35,634 bases of DNA from assembly GCA_000997355.1 (NCBI GenBank), contig LCBS01000010.1, positions 1-35,634 on the forward strand, written 5' to 3'. How positions within the stretch are numbered: position 1 is the stretch's first letter; the number at the start of each line of letters is the position of its first letter. The position numbers and the translations under genes are program-made. Positions 28,283 through 35,634 of the stretch are shown here, in pieces. The notes under the pieces were generated by a model. It searched no databases and was not told the DNA's origin. It was given only the letters and a program-made list of their open reading frames with translations. The DNA is from a candidate division WWE3 bacterium GW2011_GWB1_41_6. GTDB taxonomy: Bacteria > Patescibacteriota > WWE3 > UBA101185 > UBA10185.

Positions 28283-29314
28283 ATGCCCATAGTAGGTCTT
28301 GATTTAGGTAGACATAATTTCCGTGCCGTGGAACTTGAAAAGGAGAAAGGTAAGAATATCCTTTTAAGGTACGGTTCATACGAAAATCAGCGCTTGAACA
28401 TGGAATCCGAAACTAAAGAGGATCTCATGGACTACTCCACTGCGATTAGAGACTTTTTCACCGAAACGGGTTTCAGAACCAATAATGTTGTTGTTTCACT
28501 TCCCGAACATCAGGTATATATGAGGATGATCAAAGTTCCCGAAATGAGCGACAAGGAACTTAAAAATTCGATTCAGTACGAGGCCGAACAGTACATTCCC
28601 CTTCCCCTCAAAGAAGTTAGCCTTTCCTATCAAAAAATTGACGATGAAACTGTGGAAAAAGGCAAGATGAATATTGAGTTGGTTGCTGCTAAAAAGAGCA
28701 TTTTGGAAAAGTATGTATCGATATTAAGAGGTGCAAAATTAATACCAAGGGGTATCGAACCTGAAACTATTGCTTTAGGTCGTGTTCTTGGAGATAATTC
28801 CGAGCATCCTTCAGCAAGCATTCTGGTGAATGTAGGATTTTCCGAAACGCTGATCATTATCACCTACCGCGGGTCAGTGAGGTTCACAAGAAGTGTATCA
28901 GTAGGTGGGGATGTTCTAACTAGGTCTATATCACAAGGATTGAGTCTTGATTATGTGCAAGCAGAGGAATATAAGAAGGTTTACGGTCTTGATATCAATC
29001 AGGTAGAAGGTAAGATATATAATATTTTGAAGCCGGTTTTTGATAATATTATTTTGGAAGTAAAGAGATCAAAAATATTCTTTACAACTCACAATCCAAA
29101 CATTAGTATTAATAGGATGATACTTTCCGGAGGAACTGCCCTGATGCCGGGACTTTTCTTCTACATGGCCAACAATTTGGATTTCGAGGTAGAACTCGCA
29201 AATCCTTGGAAGAACATCGAGTTCTCCGAAAAAGTTATCTCCCAGAAGGACAGGTTACTGGAACAAGGGCCGATATATACGACAGCGGTCGGTCTTGCTT
29301 TAAAAGAAGTATAA
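28283..29314 (+). CDS. pilM: T4P assembly actin-like ATPase PilM
   Basis: VGLDLGRHNFRAVEL, VVVSLPEHQVYMRMIKVPEMSDKELKNSIQYEAEQYIPLPL, ILVNVGFSETLI. Confidence 0.9.
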   Translation: MPIVGLDLGRHNFRAVELEKEKGKNILLRYGSYENQRLNMESETKEDLMDYSTAIRDFFTETGFRTNNVVVSLPEHQVYMRMIKVPEMSDKELKNSIQYEAEQYIPLPLKEVSLSYQKIDDETVEKGKMNIELVAAKKSILEKYVSILRGAKLIPRGIEPETIALGRVLGDNSEHPSASILVNVGFSETLIIITYRGSVRFTRSVSVGGDVLTRSISQGLSLDYVQAEEYKKVYGLDINQVEGKIYNILKPVFDNIILEVKRSKIFFTTHNPNISINRMILSGGTALMPGLFFYMANNLDFEVELANPWKNIEFSEKVISQKDRLLEQGPIYTTAVGLALKEV

Positions 29315-29318
29315 AAAT

Positions 29319-29873
29319 ATGTCACAAAGCATAAACCTGATTCCTCAGGAGGAAAAACAAGAACAAAGTAAAACCCAGCTCGTTAAGTTGAGCACTCTTT
29401 TCACAATACTACTTTTAATAGTTGTGGGTCTTTTGTCAGCGTATTTTTTTTACCAGGTTACAGGTATAAAAGGTCAGATCCGGGAGCACGAAAACAATAT
29501 CGAGGATTTACGCACCGAAATTCAAGGACTTTCCACAATAGAAATTAGCGCGCGCAACCTTGATACCAGATTTCATGCGTTAAAGTCCATATATACGTCC
29601 AGGGTATACTTCTCGGGACTTCTTGATGAGATTAATAAGCATGTTCCTGAGACGATAATTTTGATGGATATGACAGTCAACCCCGGTAATAAAGTTACTA
29701 TCACGGGCGAATCTAACGACTATATTTCAATTTCTAAATTTATTACCGACCTATCCGCGGATGAAAAAATATTTGCAACTGTAACATTAAACAGCGTAAG
29801 CCTGGAGAACAGGGCTAACAAGATCACGTTCTTTATTTTGGTTGAGTATAAGCCGGAGGCTTTAATGAGGTAA
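29319..29873 (+). CDS. pilN: T4P assembly protein PilN
   Basis: MSQSINLIPQEEK + TM + coiled region; position after pilM. Confidence 0.85.
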   Translation: MSQSINLIPQEEKQEQSKTQLVKLSTLFTILLLIVVGLLSAYFFYQVTGIKGQIREHENNIEDLRTEIQGLSTIEISARNLDTRFHALKSIYTSRVYFSGLLDEINKHVPETIILMDMTVNPGNKVTITGESNDYISISKFITDLSADEKIFATVTLNSVSLENRANKITFFILVEYKPEALMR

Positions 29874-29875
29874 AT

Positions 29876-30724
29876 ATGAACTTATCTTCTAGAACAAATT
29901 TTGATGCACAAACAAGCGCGTTGAAAGACACTTTAGTGAATTTCATTATTCCTTTGATATCGTTGGGCGCAACGGCTTTCCTTGTTCTTGTTATCTTTTA
30001 TCCGTCATACAGAGCACTTCCCAAACTTAAGCATGACAAGGAAGCCAAAGAAGTTCTAAACAACACTTTAGAGTCAAAGAGGAACACATTAAAGAAGCTT
30101 CTTGATTATATGAGCGTGGTAGATGAGAACTCAGCATTGGTAAAGGATGTGCTTGTGGAAGTAGCCATGGTGCCTGAACTTCTTACACAAATTGACATGA
30201 TCGCAACCGAGTCAGGTCTTGAGGTTACTAAAATGAACTATTCATTTACCGATCTTGGCGTTGCGCCTACGGTAAATGAGACCGAAGTCTCCACAGCAAC
30301 GAGCAGCTCATATAAAGTAGTAAACGTTACCATGGGTGCTAAGGGTAACATGGAGCAGTTTACGAACTTTCTAAGGAACCTGGAAAACTCGGCACGTCTG
30401 GTGGATGTGGAATCGTTCAGGTATAGCAATGACACGAGTGAAGAATCTACAGGATTGGTTATAACATTTGATCTAAAATCCCCATACCTTTTTGTAGAAT
30501 CCACGGCAGTGACTGACGATGCCGTTACGCTTGATATTACTGACCCGGAGTTCACAAGTATGATCAACAAAATAAAAGGACTCAAATATTATAGGATCTC
30601 TATAGACGAAATATCCTCAAAAGTGGTGCAGGAAGCTTCCGAAAGCGCCGAAGAGAAAACTACTCAAGATGTAGTTGTAGAAGAAGAGGATGCGCTGGAA
30701 GATAATCCGTTCGGAGGGAACTAG
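29876..30724 (+). CDS. pilO: T4P assembly protein PilO-like
   Basis: N-terminal TM, coiled coil, ferredoxin-like region; follows pilN. Confidence 0.75.
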   Translation: MNLSSRTNFDAQTSALKDTLVNFIIPLISLGATAFLVLVIFYPSYRALPKLKHDKEAKEVLNNTLESKRNTLKKLLDYMSVVDENSALVKDVLVEVAMVPELLTQIDMIATESGLEVTKMNYSFTDLGVAPTVNETEVSTATSSSYKVVNVTMGAKGNMEQFTNFLRNLENSARLVDVESFRYSNDTSEESTGLVITFDLKSPYLFVESTAVTDDAVTLDITDPEFTSMINKIKGLKYYRISIDEISSKVVQEASESAEEKTTQDVVVEEEDALEDNPFGGN

Positions 30725-31362
30725 TCGATCTTTGTACTGTTTTCCTTTTTCCATTTCTCAATTTCTTTATGGTTTCCCGATAATAGAACTTCAGGCACTT
30801 TCATTCCTTTAAAGTCCTCAGGGCGTGTGTATTGAGGGTGTTCAAGAAAACCGTTTTCAAATGATTCTTTTGCCGCAGCGTCTTCTTTTTCTAACACACC
30901 CGGCAGCAGCCTGGTGACACTTTCCATTATAGCAAGAGCAGGTAATTCCCCTCCCGACAGCACATAGTCTCCCACAGATACACTCTCGTCCACAAGATGT
31001 TCTTCAACCCTCGCGTCAACACCCTCATAGCGCCCGCAAATTAAAGTTATCTGCTGCAGACCCGCATACTCACCCGCCTTCTTTTGGTCGAACTTTTTTC
31101 CTCGTGGCGACATGAGTACTGTTCTTTCCTTATTCTCTATCCGGCCCAGAGCTTTGCTTATCGGCTCTACCATCAATACCATACCCGTTCCTCCGCCATA
31201 AGGTTTACCATCCACGGTTCCGTAGCTATCAAGCGCGTAATCTCTTAGATTATGGAGATTTACTTTCAGTAAGCCTTTTTGAATAGCTTTTTTAAAAGGG
31301 AGATGGTTTAGATGTTCTTCAAATAGTTCGGGGAAGAGTGTGATAACGTCAAAGGTCAGCAT
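30721..31362 (-). CDS. trmD: tRNA (guanine37-N1)-methyltransferase
   Basis: MLTFDVITLFPELFEEHL, DSYGTVDGKPYGGGTGMVLMVEP, LICGRYEGVDARVEE, YVLSGGELPALAIMESVTRLLPGVL. Start 31362 rather than 31413. Confidence 0.95.
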   Translation of the reverse strand: MLTFDVITLFPELFEEHLNHLPFKKAIQKGLLKVNLHNLRDYALDSYGTVDGKPYGGGTGMVLMVEPISKALGRIENKERTVLMSPRGKKFDQKKAGEYAGLQQITLICGRYEGVDARVEEHLVDESVSVGDYVLSGGELPALAIMESVTRLLPGVLEKEDAAAKESFENGFLEHPQYTRPEDFKGMKVPEVLLSGNHKEIEKWKKENSTKID

Positions 31363-31615
31363 CTTCGGTTTTACCTTCAGGTTCGGCGAGTTCCAAATTG
31401 ATCCTAACCCCATCCTTGATCGCTTTAGCCCTTGTCAAAGCCCTTATACTTTTTATAGTCCTGCCCTCTTTACCGATGACCAGACCCATATCGTCCTGTG
31501 AAACAGTAACACGGTAATTGTATGTATTGTCTACTTCGTTAAAAGTGTCAGTGACCTGGACTTCTTCCGGACGGGTTACGATTTGTTTGATTAAGTATTC
31601 TATAAACTCTTTCAT
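31349..31615 (-). CDS. khpA: KH-domain RNA-binding protein
   Basis: DDMGLVIGKEGRTIKSIRAL KH motif; between rpsP and trmD. Confidence 0.9.
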   Translation of the reverse strand: MKEFIEYLIKQIVTRPEEVQVTDTFNEVDNTYNYRVTVSQDDMGLVIGKEGRTIKSIRALTRAKAIKDGVRINLELAEPEGKTEDADL

Positions 31616-31920
31616 TCTGATTTTTCTTCTGTTTGTTCGGTATCTTCCTTAGCAGTTTTACTTCCGGGTGCGTATTTTACATATTTGTAAGTTCCGGCCA
31701 AAAGATCGTCAATGGCTTTTGTGGTCATCGCACCTTGTTTTTGCCACTTTTCTACTTTTTCCTTATCAATCTTAAGTTGCGCGGGATTCATGGAAGGGTT
31801 GTAATATCCTAAAACTTCCAGGTATTTACCCGTTCTTTTATCACGTGTATTGGCAACCACAACTTTGTAGCTTGGTGCGTTCTTCTTTCCTACCTTTGCG
31901 AGTCTAATTGTTACTGACAT
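31612..31920 (-). CDS. rpsP: 30S ribosomal protein S16
   Basis: VTIRLAKVGKKNAPSYKVVVANTRDKRTGKYLEVLGYYNP. Confidence 0.97.
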   Translation of the reverse strand: MSVTIRLAKVGKKNAPSYKVVVANTRDKRTGKYLEVLGYYNPSMNPAQLKIDKEKVEKWQKQGAMTTKAIDDLLAGTYKYVKYAPGSKTAKEDTEQTEEKSE

Positions 31921-31928
31921 ACTGTGAG

Positions 31929-31957
31929 ATTTTAACAGAGCATCTATAATTTGTCTA
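31929..31957 (-). promoter_or_regulatory. Candidate rpsP promoter, near-leaderless
   Basis: Minus strand TAGACA-17-TAAAAT-CTCACAGT-ATG. Confidence 0.5.
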
Positions 31958-32630
31958 ATGCATCAATCGCTGCTTGCTGTTCAGCTTTCTGCTTGCTTTT
32001 TCCGGTTCCCTCGCCTTTAAGGGAAGTACCTAAATATACACCAACTTTGAACGTTTTTTCATGGTCAGCGCCCCAGGATTCCAGTACTTCGTAAGATGGG
32101 GTGACTCCAAAACGTTCCTGTGCTATTTCCTGGAACTTAGATTTAGCGTCTTTGTATTGCTCCCTTTTTACAATATCTTCGACCTTATAGAACAGTTCTT
32201 TTTGAACGAACTCCCTGCAGAATTCCAAACCACATTCTTTATACAATGCACCTAAAACAGCTTCAAAGGTGTTAGCCAGAATATATTCCCGGTCACGGCC
32301 ACCGCTTGCCTCTTCACCGTTTGATAATAACAGGAAATGCCCGTACCCAAGTCTGCGTGATTCCTCAGCCAGTGAGGGTGTGCAGACTATTGCTGCTCGG
32401 AAATTGGTCAAGTCCCCTTCAGGTGATTTTTCGTATGTATGAAATAGGAATTCTGATGACAAAAGCTGTAGTACGGCATCCCCAAGAAACTCCAATCTTT
32501 CGTTGGAAGGGTTGGGGTAATTTGGATGTTCGTTCAGGTATGACCTGTGTGTAAACGCAGTTTTAAACAATTCGGTGTTTTCTATTGGTGTACCTAGTAT
32601 TATTGAGAGTTTGGCGGTATCGATTTCCAT
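31944..32630 (-). CDS. rnc: Ribonuclease III
   Basis: NERLEFLGDAVLQLL signature, C-terminal dsRBD GEGTGKSKQKAEQQAAIDAL. Confidence 0.97.
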   Translation of the reverse strand: MEIDTAKLSIILGTPIENTELFKTAFTHRSYLNEHPNYPNPSNERLEFLGDAVLQLLSSEFLFHTYEKSPEGDLTNFRAAIVCTPSLAEESRRLGYGHFLLLSNGEEASGGRDREYILANTFEAVLGALYKECGLEFCREFVQKELFYKVEDIVKREQYKDAKSKFQEIAQERFGVTPSYEVLESWGADHEKTFKVGVYLGTSLKGEGTGKSKQKAEQQAAIDALDKL

Positions 32631-32645
32631 AGTACTATTCTAGCT

Positions 32646-32879
32646 CTAGTCCAGTTTTTCCGAAAGGATATCCATTAGGCTTTCGACCGAATCGATGTTA
32701 TCCCTTTCTTCTACAAGGTCCGTTTTGTACGTTTCCTCAAGTTCTTCGAGGATGTCGATGAGTTCCATCTCGCTTACATTCAAGTCATCCTCAAAAAAGG
32801 ATTCTTTTGTGATCTCGGAAGGTTCCAGACCGGTTCTTTCGGAGACTAGCTCTTTTATTATTTGTAAATAGTTACTCAT
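32646..32879 (-). CDS. Acyl carrier protein-like, DSL motif degenerate
   Basis: ACP fold-like pattern next to rnc, FFEDDLNVSEMELIDILEELEETYKTDL; no DSL. Confidence 0.75.
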   Translation of the reverse strand: MSNYLQIIKELVSERTGLEPSEITKESFFEDDLNVSEMELIDILEELEETYKTDLVEERDNIDSVESLMDILSEKLD

Positions 32880-33310
32880 ATTTTATGCTCTTTCTTATGC
32901 TCGATAACGTTTCCCAACACTCCGTTAACGAACCTTTGCGATGTGTCGTTCCCAAACTCTTTTGCCAATTCCACAGCTTCGTCAACGGCGACTTTTTCAG
33001 GCACGCTTTTGCTATATAAAAGTTCATATATAGCTATCCTCAAAATGACCAGATCAACCTTCGATATCTTATCAAGTGGCCACTCAGGAGCCGACATTTC
33101 AATAATTCTATCGATGTCGTTGTTGCTCTTTTTAACGCCTTCTATTATGGATTTCGTCAATTCCGGGTCCGCATCCTCATACCCTAGTAAGTCTTGTGCC
33201 AGCAGCAAACATTCCTCGTCGTTTATCTCAGAGAATAGCCAGCAAAAAATACTTGTCAAAGCAAGTTTTCTGGCTGTGTGTCTGGGATCAGTTCTTGACT
33301 TCATTTTCAA
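32876..33310 (-). CDS. nusB: Transcription antitermination factor NusB
   Basis: ARKLALTSIFCWLF...WPLDKISKVDLVILRIAIYELLY...VPEKVAVDEAVELAKEFGNDTSQRFVNGVLG. Confidence 0.95.
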   Translation of the reverse strand: MKMKSRTDPRHTARKLALTSIFCWLFSEINDEECLLLAQDLLGYEDADPELTKSIIEGVKKSNNDIDRIIEMSAPEWPLDKISKVDLVILRIAIYELLYSKSVPEKVAVDEAVELAKEFGNDTSQRFVNGVLGNVIEHKKEHKI

Positions 33311-33320
33311 TTCGAACTTT

Positions 33321-33467
33321 TTAGAGTTCGATTCTTTCCTCTACGTGAGCTCTCTTATAAGCTTTTCCGTCTTTGGTCTTTACGGCTTTTACTTCAGCTC
33401 TTGTATAGTGAGCGTTTCTACCTTTTCTGGTTCTACTCTTACTTTTTCGTCTTTTTGGTACTGCCAT
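33321..33467 (-). CDS. rpmF: 50S ribosomal protein L32 (absent from the supplied ORF track)
   Basis: Manual translation: MAVPKRRKSKSRTRKGRNAHYTRAEVKAVKTKDGKAYKRAHVEERIEL*. Confidence 0.92.
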   Translation of the reverse strand: MAVPKRRKSKSRTRKGRNAHYTRAEVKAVKTKDGKAYKRAHVEERIEL

Positions 33468-33473
33468 ATAGGT

Positions 33474-33502
33474 ATTATCCTTAATAGAACTTATTTAATC
33501 AA
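33474..33502 (-). promoter_or_regulatory. Candidate rpmF promoter, leaderless geometry
   Basis: Minus strand TTGATT-17-GATAAT-ACCTAT-ATG. Confidence 0.55.
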
Positions 33503-33540
33503 GCTCTTTAACTGGGTAAATATAGTGGGGATAGATGGTT

Positions 33541-33569
33541 TTGTCAAATACTTGTTTATGTTATTATAA
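33541..33569 (+). promoter_or_regulatory. Candidate sigma70-type promoter of the 33624 small gene
   Basis: TTGTCA-17-TTATAA. Confidence 0.5.
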
Positions 33570-33623
33570 AGTTCGTAGTTTTATCACATAAATCCCAACT
33601 ATTTCAATAGAAGGAGCAGACAC

Positions 33624-33842
33624 GTGACTAACAGCGCTTTAGATCTGATGGCAAAACCTATTTTGTTGACCGAACTTTTGAAGAAACCCGGCTGGAAGCG
33701 TTTTGACCGAGGTATCGGTGTACCCGCACATGTGATTCTTCGGGGACCGAATGATATGCGCAACGTACCATATCATGTGTACGGGCGTATGACCAAGGCA
33801 CCTTATATTTGCGTTGGCGGGCGTAAAGTGATCCTTAGCTGA
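33624..33842 (+). CDS. Small basic hypothetical protein (72 aa, GTG start)
   Basis: SD AGAAGGAG upstream, own promoter, downstream hairpin; MTNSALDLMAKPILLTELLKKPGWKRFDRGIGVPAHVILRGPNDMRNVPYHVYGRMTKAPYICVGGRKVILS. Confidence 0.65.
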   Translation: MTNSALDLMAKPILLTELLKKPGWKRFDRGIGVPAHVILRGPNDMRNVPYHVYGRMTKAPYICVGGRKVILS

Positions 33843-33867
33843 TCATAAAGTAAAAACTACAATTTAT

Positions 33868-33918
33868 AATGAGTATTCTAAAGCAGTAGATTAATTATTC
33901 AGCTTTAGGATACTCATT
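33868..33918. terminator. Long inverted repeat/hairpin between convergent genes, overlapping the 3' end of rsmD
   Basis: AATGAGTATTCTAAAGC ... GCTTTAGGATACTCATT, 17-bp arms with one non-Watson-Crick position, 17-nt loop. Confidence 0.6.
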
Positions 33919-34439
33919 CTTGTTTTACCATATTTACGCTGGTCATCTATTTTCAAGTTTGAATCCTGAAGCAGGTATTCAATATCCAATTTTTCTCCAT
34001 GTAAAAAGAATATTAAACCGTCTTTCTCAAGGATCTCCCCAAGGTTTTTTACCAGGAACTTGTGAGCCGAATCCTCGTAAAACGGGTCTACAAAAATTAT
34101 GTCGTATTTATCTGATGTATTTGCTACGAACTTTACCGCATCGCTCATATGAGCCTCCGCTTTTTCTTCAAATCCGCAGTTCTTGATATTTTCCTGGATG
34201 GACATGCGGGCGTTCCACTGTTCGTCAACAAGATCACACCACAGTGCTCCCCTGCTCAATGCTTCCAGTCCCAGATTACCGCTGCCTGCGAACAGATCAA
34301 GACACCTGGCGTCATCTACTTTTTCACCAATGATTGAGAAAATAGCCAGTTTCACAATTTCCTGAACAGGGCGTATTCCCTGTATCTCAGGGACTTTTAG
34401 TCTCTTATTTTTTGCTGTTCCGGACGTGATTCTTAACAT
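33891..34439 (-). CDS. rsmD: 16S rRNA (guanine966-N2)-methyltransferase RsmD family
   Basis: MLRITSGTAKNKRLKVP...RPVQEIVKLAIFSIIG...CLDLFAGSGNLGLEALSRGA...YDIIFVDPFYE. Confidence 0.9.
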   Translation of the reverse strand: MLRITSGTAKNKRLKVPEIQGIRPVQEIVKLAIFSIIGEKVDDARCLDLFAGSGNLGLEALSRGALWCDLVDEQWNARMSIQENIKNCGFEEKAEAHMSDAVKFVANTSDKYDIIFVDPFYEDSAHKFLVKNLGEILEKDGLIFFLHGEKLDIEYLLQDSNLKIDDQRKYGKTRMSILKLNN

Positions 34440-34444
34440 AATAT

Positions 34445-35632
34445 TTAATTCTTTTCTACCAATCTACCGCTCCGTGAATCCAATTTTTCTTTAAGTTTAG
34501 GATAGTTGTCTAATTGTGGGTAGTATTTCTGAGCCGCTTCTTTAGCAGTTTCCAGTAATTCTATATTTCCCAGATTGGCAACTTTGAATTTTTTAAAGCC
34601 ATGTTGCATTGTACCGTATATATCACCCTCTCCCCTAATACGCAAATCTATCTCAGCCAATTCCAGCCCATTATCGGTGTTTTCAAGGTGTTTGAGGCGC
34701 TGGAACGCCTTCTGTGAGTTGTTTGACATGAAAACCAGGCAATACCCCGGTTTATCTCCACGCCCTACCCTGCCCCTTAGCTGGTGCAACGAGGCTAAGC
34801 CGTATCTTTCGGCACTTTCTATGACCATAACGGTTGCTTCCGGAACGTCAATACCTACTTCTATAACTGGGGTAGAGACAAGGATTTTTATATCACCGCT
34901 CTTGAACTTTTCAACTACTTCCTGCTTTTCTTTTGACTTCATACGTCCGTGTAGCAATCCCATTTTCACGCCTGCAAAAACCCCGTTCTTTAGTGATTCG
35001 AATTCAGCTTCAGCAGCTTTAACATTCCCTAAACTTGCGCTTTCCGATTCCTCGATTAGGGGACATACGATAAATGTAGGTTCGTTTTTCTCCCGGATTA
35101 GTTTGTATGTTGCATCCCGTTGTCTTTGGGGAACGACGCTTGTTGTGATCTTTTTATTTTTATTAGGTGGAGTGGTCAATGTCGAAATGCTAAGATCACC
35201 AAACAGCGTTAGTGCCAGGGTTCGGGGTATTGGTGTTGCCGTCATGGTCAATAAGTGTGGAACGTATATCCCTTTATTCATGTGGAGAAGTTTTGCTCGC
35301 TGTTCAACCCCAAACCTATGCTGTTCGTCAATTACCACCAGACCTACTCCTTCACTTTCTCCGGGACTGAAAAGTAACGCGTGAGTCCCAATAAGCACAT
35401 TCCAGTTTTTGTTCTTTGGTTTGTTCGCGCCGGTGATCAACTCCACTACAATATCGCGGTTCTCAAAGAATGATCCAAAAGTCGCATAATGTTGATTTGC
35501 CAGAATTTCCGTTGGTGCCATGTAAGCCGCCTGCAAAGTCCCGAAGTCCTGTCCTTTGGGCCTAGAAGTGACAACAGCATAAGCAGCCGTCGCGGCCACT
35601 GCTGTTTTGCCGGAACCGACGTCGCCCTCCAA
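34445..35632 (-). CDS. recG: ATP-dependent DNA helicase RecG, C-terminal part (N-terminus beyond the window edge)
   Basis: EGDVGSGKTAVA, DEQHRFGVEQR, TMTATPIPRTLALT, VSTPVIEVGIDVPEATVMVIESAERYGLASLHQLRGRVGR. Confidence 0.95.
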   Translation of the reverse strand: MEGDVGSGKTAVAATAAYAVVTSRPKGQDFGTLQAAYMAPTEILANQHYATFGSFFENRDIVVELITGANKPKNKNWNVLIGTHALLFSPGESEGVGLVVIDEQHRFGVEQRAKLLHMNKGIYVPHLLTMTATPIPRTLALTLFGDLSISTLTTPPNKNKKITTSVVPQRQRDATYKLIREKNEPTFIVCPLIEESESASLGNVKAAEAEFESLKNGVFAGVKMGLLHGRMKSKEKQEVVEKFKSGDIKILVSTPVIEVGIDVPEATVMVIESAERYGLASLHQLRGRVGRGDKPGYCLVFMSNNSQKAFQRLKHLENTDNGLELAEIDLRIRGEGDIYGTMQHGFKKFKVANLGNIELLETAKEAAQKYYPQLDNYPKLKEKLDSRSGRLVEKN

Positions 35633-35634
35633 AA

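Noticed and set aside
34575-35384. 269-aa plus-strand ORF opposite recG
   Set aside because: Long but fully antisense to conserved RecG helicase motifs; Ser/Leu-rich shadow reading frame.

Overview
The window looks like a compact, standard-code (TGA and TAA stops) monoderm / Patescibacteria(CPR)-like chromosome segment; lineage is inferred from gene content only. From left to right: a small stress/two-component region (GlsB/YeaQ-like membrane protein, orphan histidine-kinase H-box protein, OmpR-type and CheY-like regulators, Gly-rich stress protein); a gyrB gene carrying an HNH-containing intein whose reading frame is broken where the splicing-essential block B should be; holB-like delta'; a large type IV pilus (T4P) locus (pilB, pilT, pilC, pilD, 11 prepilin-like genes, 2 PilX/GspK-like genes, pilM, pilN, pilO, and two large tandem paralogous secreted surface proteins); an archaeal-type aspS; and a housekeeping minus-strand block (trmD, khpA, rpsP, rnc, an ACP-like gene, nusB, rpmF not in the ORF track, rsmD, partial recG). 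Strongest second-look items: (1) the block-B-deleted gyrB intein, where the frame arithmetic fits a microhomology deletion of about 44 nt; (2) the tandem secreted paralogs with a shared C-terminal domain next to two Glu5-lacking PilX-like proteins, a candidate pilus-tip/adhesin module; (3) an ACP-like protein that lacks the phosphopantetheine serine; (4) recurrent leaderless promoter-to-start geometry (-10 box, 6-8 nt, start codon) on housekeeping genes versus strong Shine-Dalgarno sites on pilin/stress genes; (5) a three-copy 11-bp-phased TTAGA(C/G)T site next to an OmpR-family regulator. All homology calls are from reading the proteins; no database search was run.
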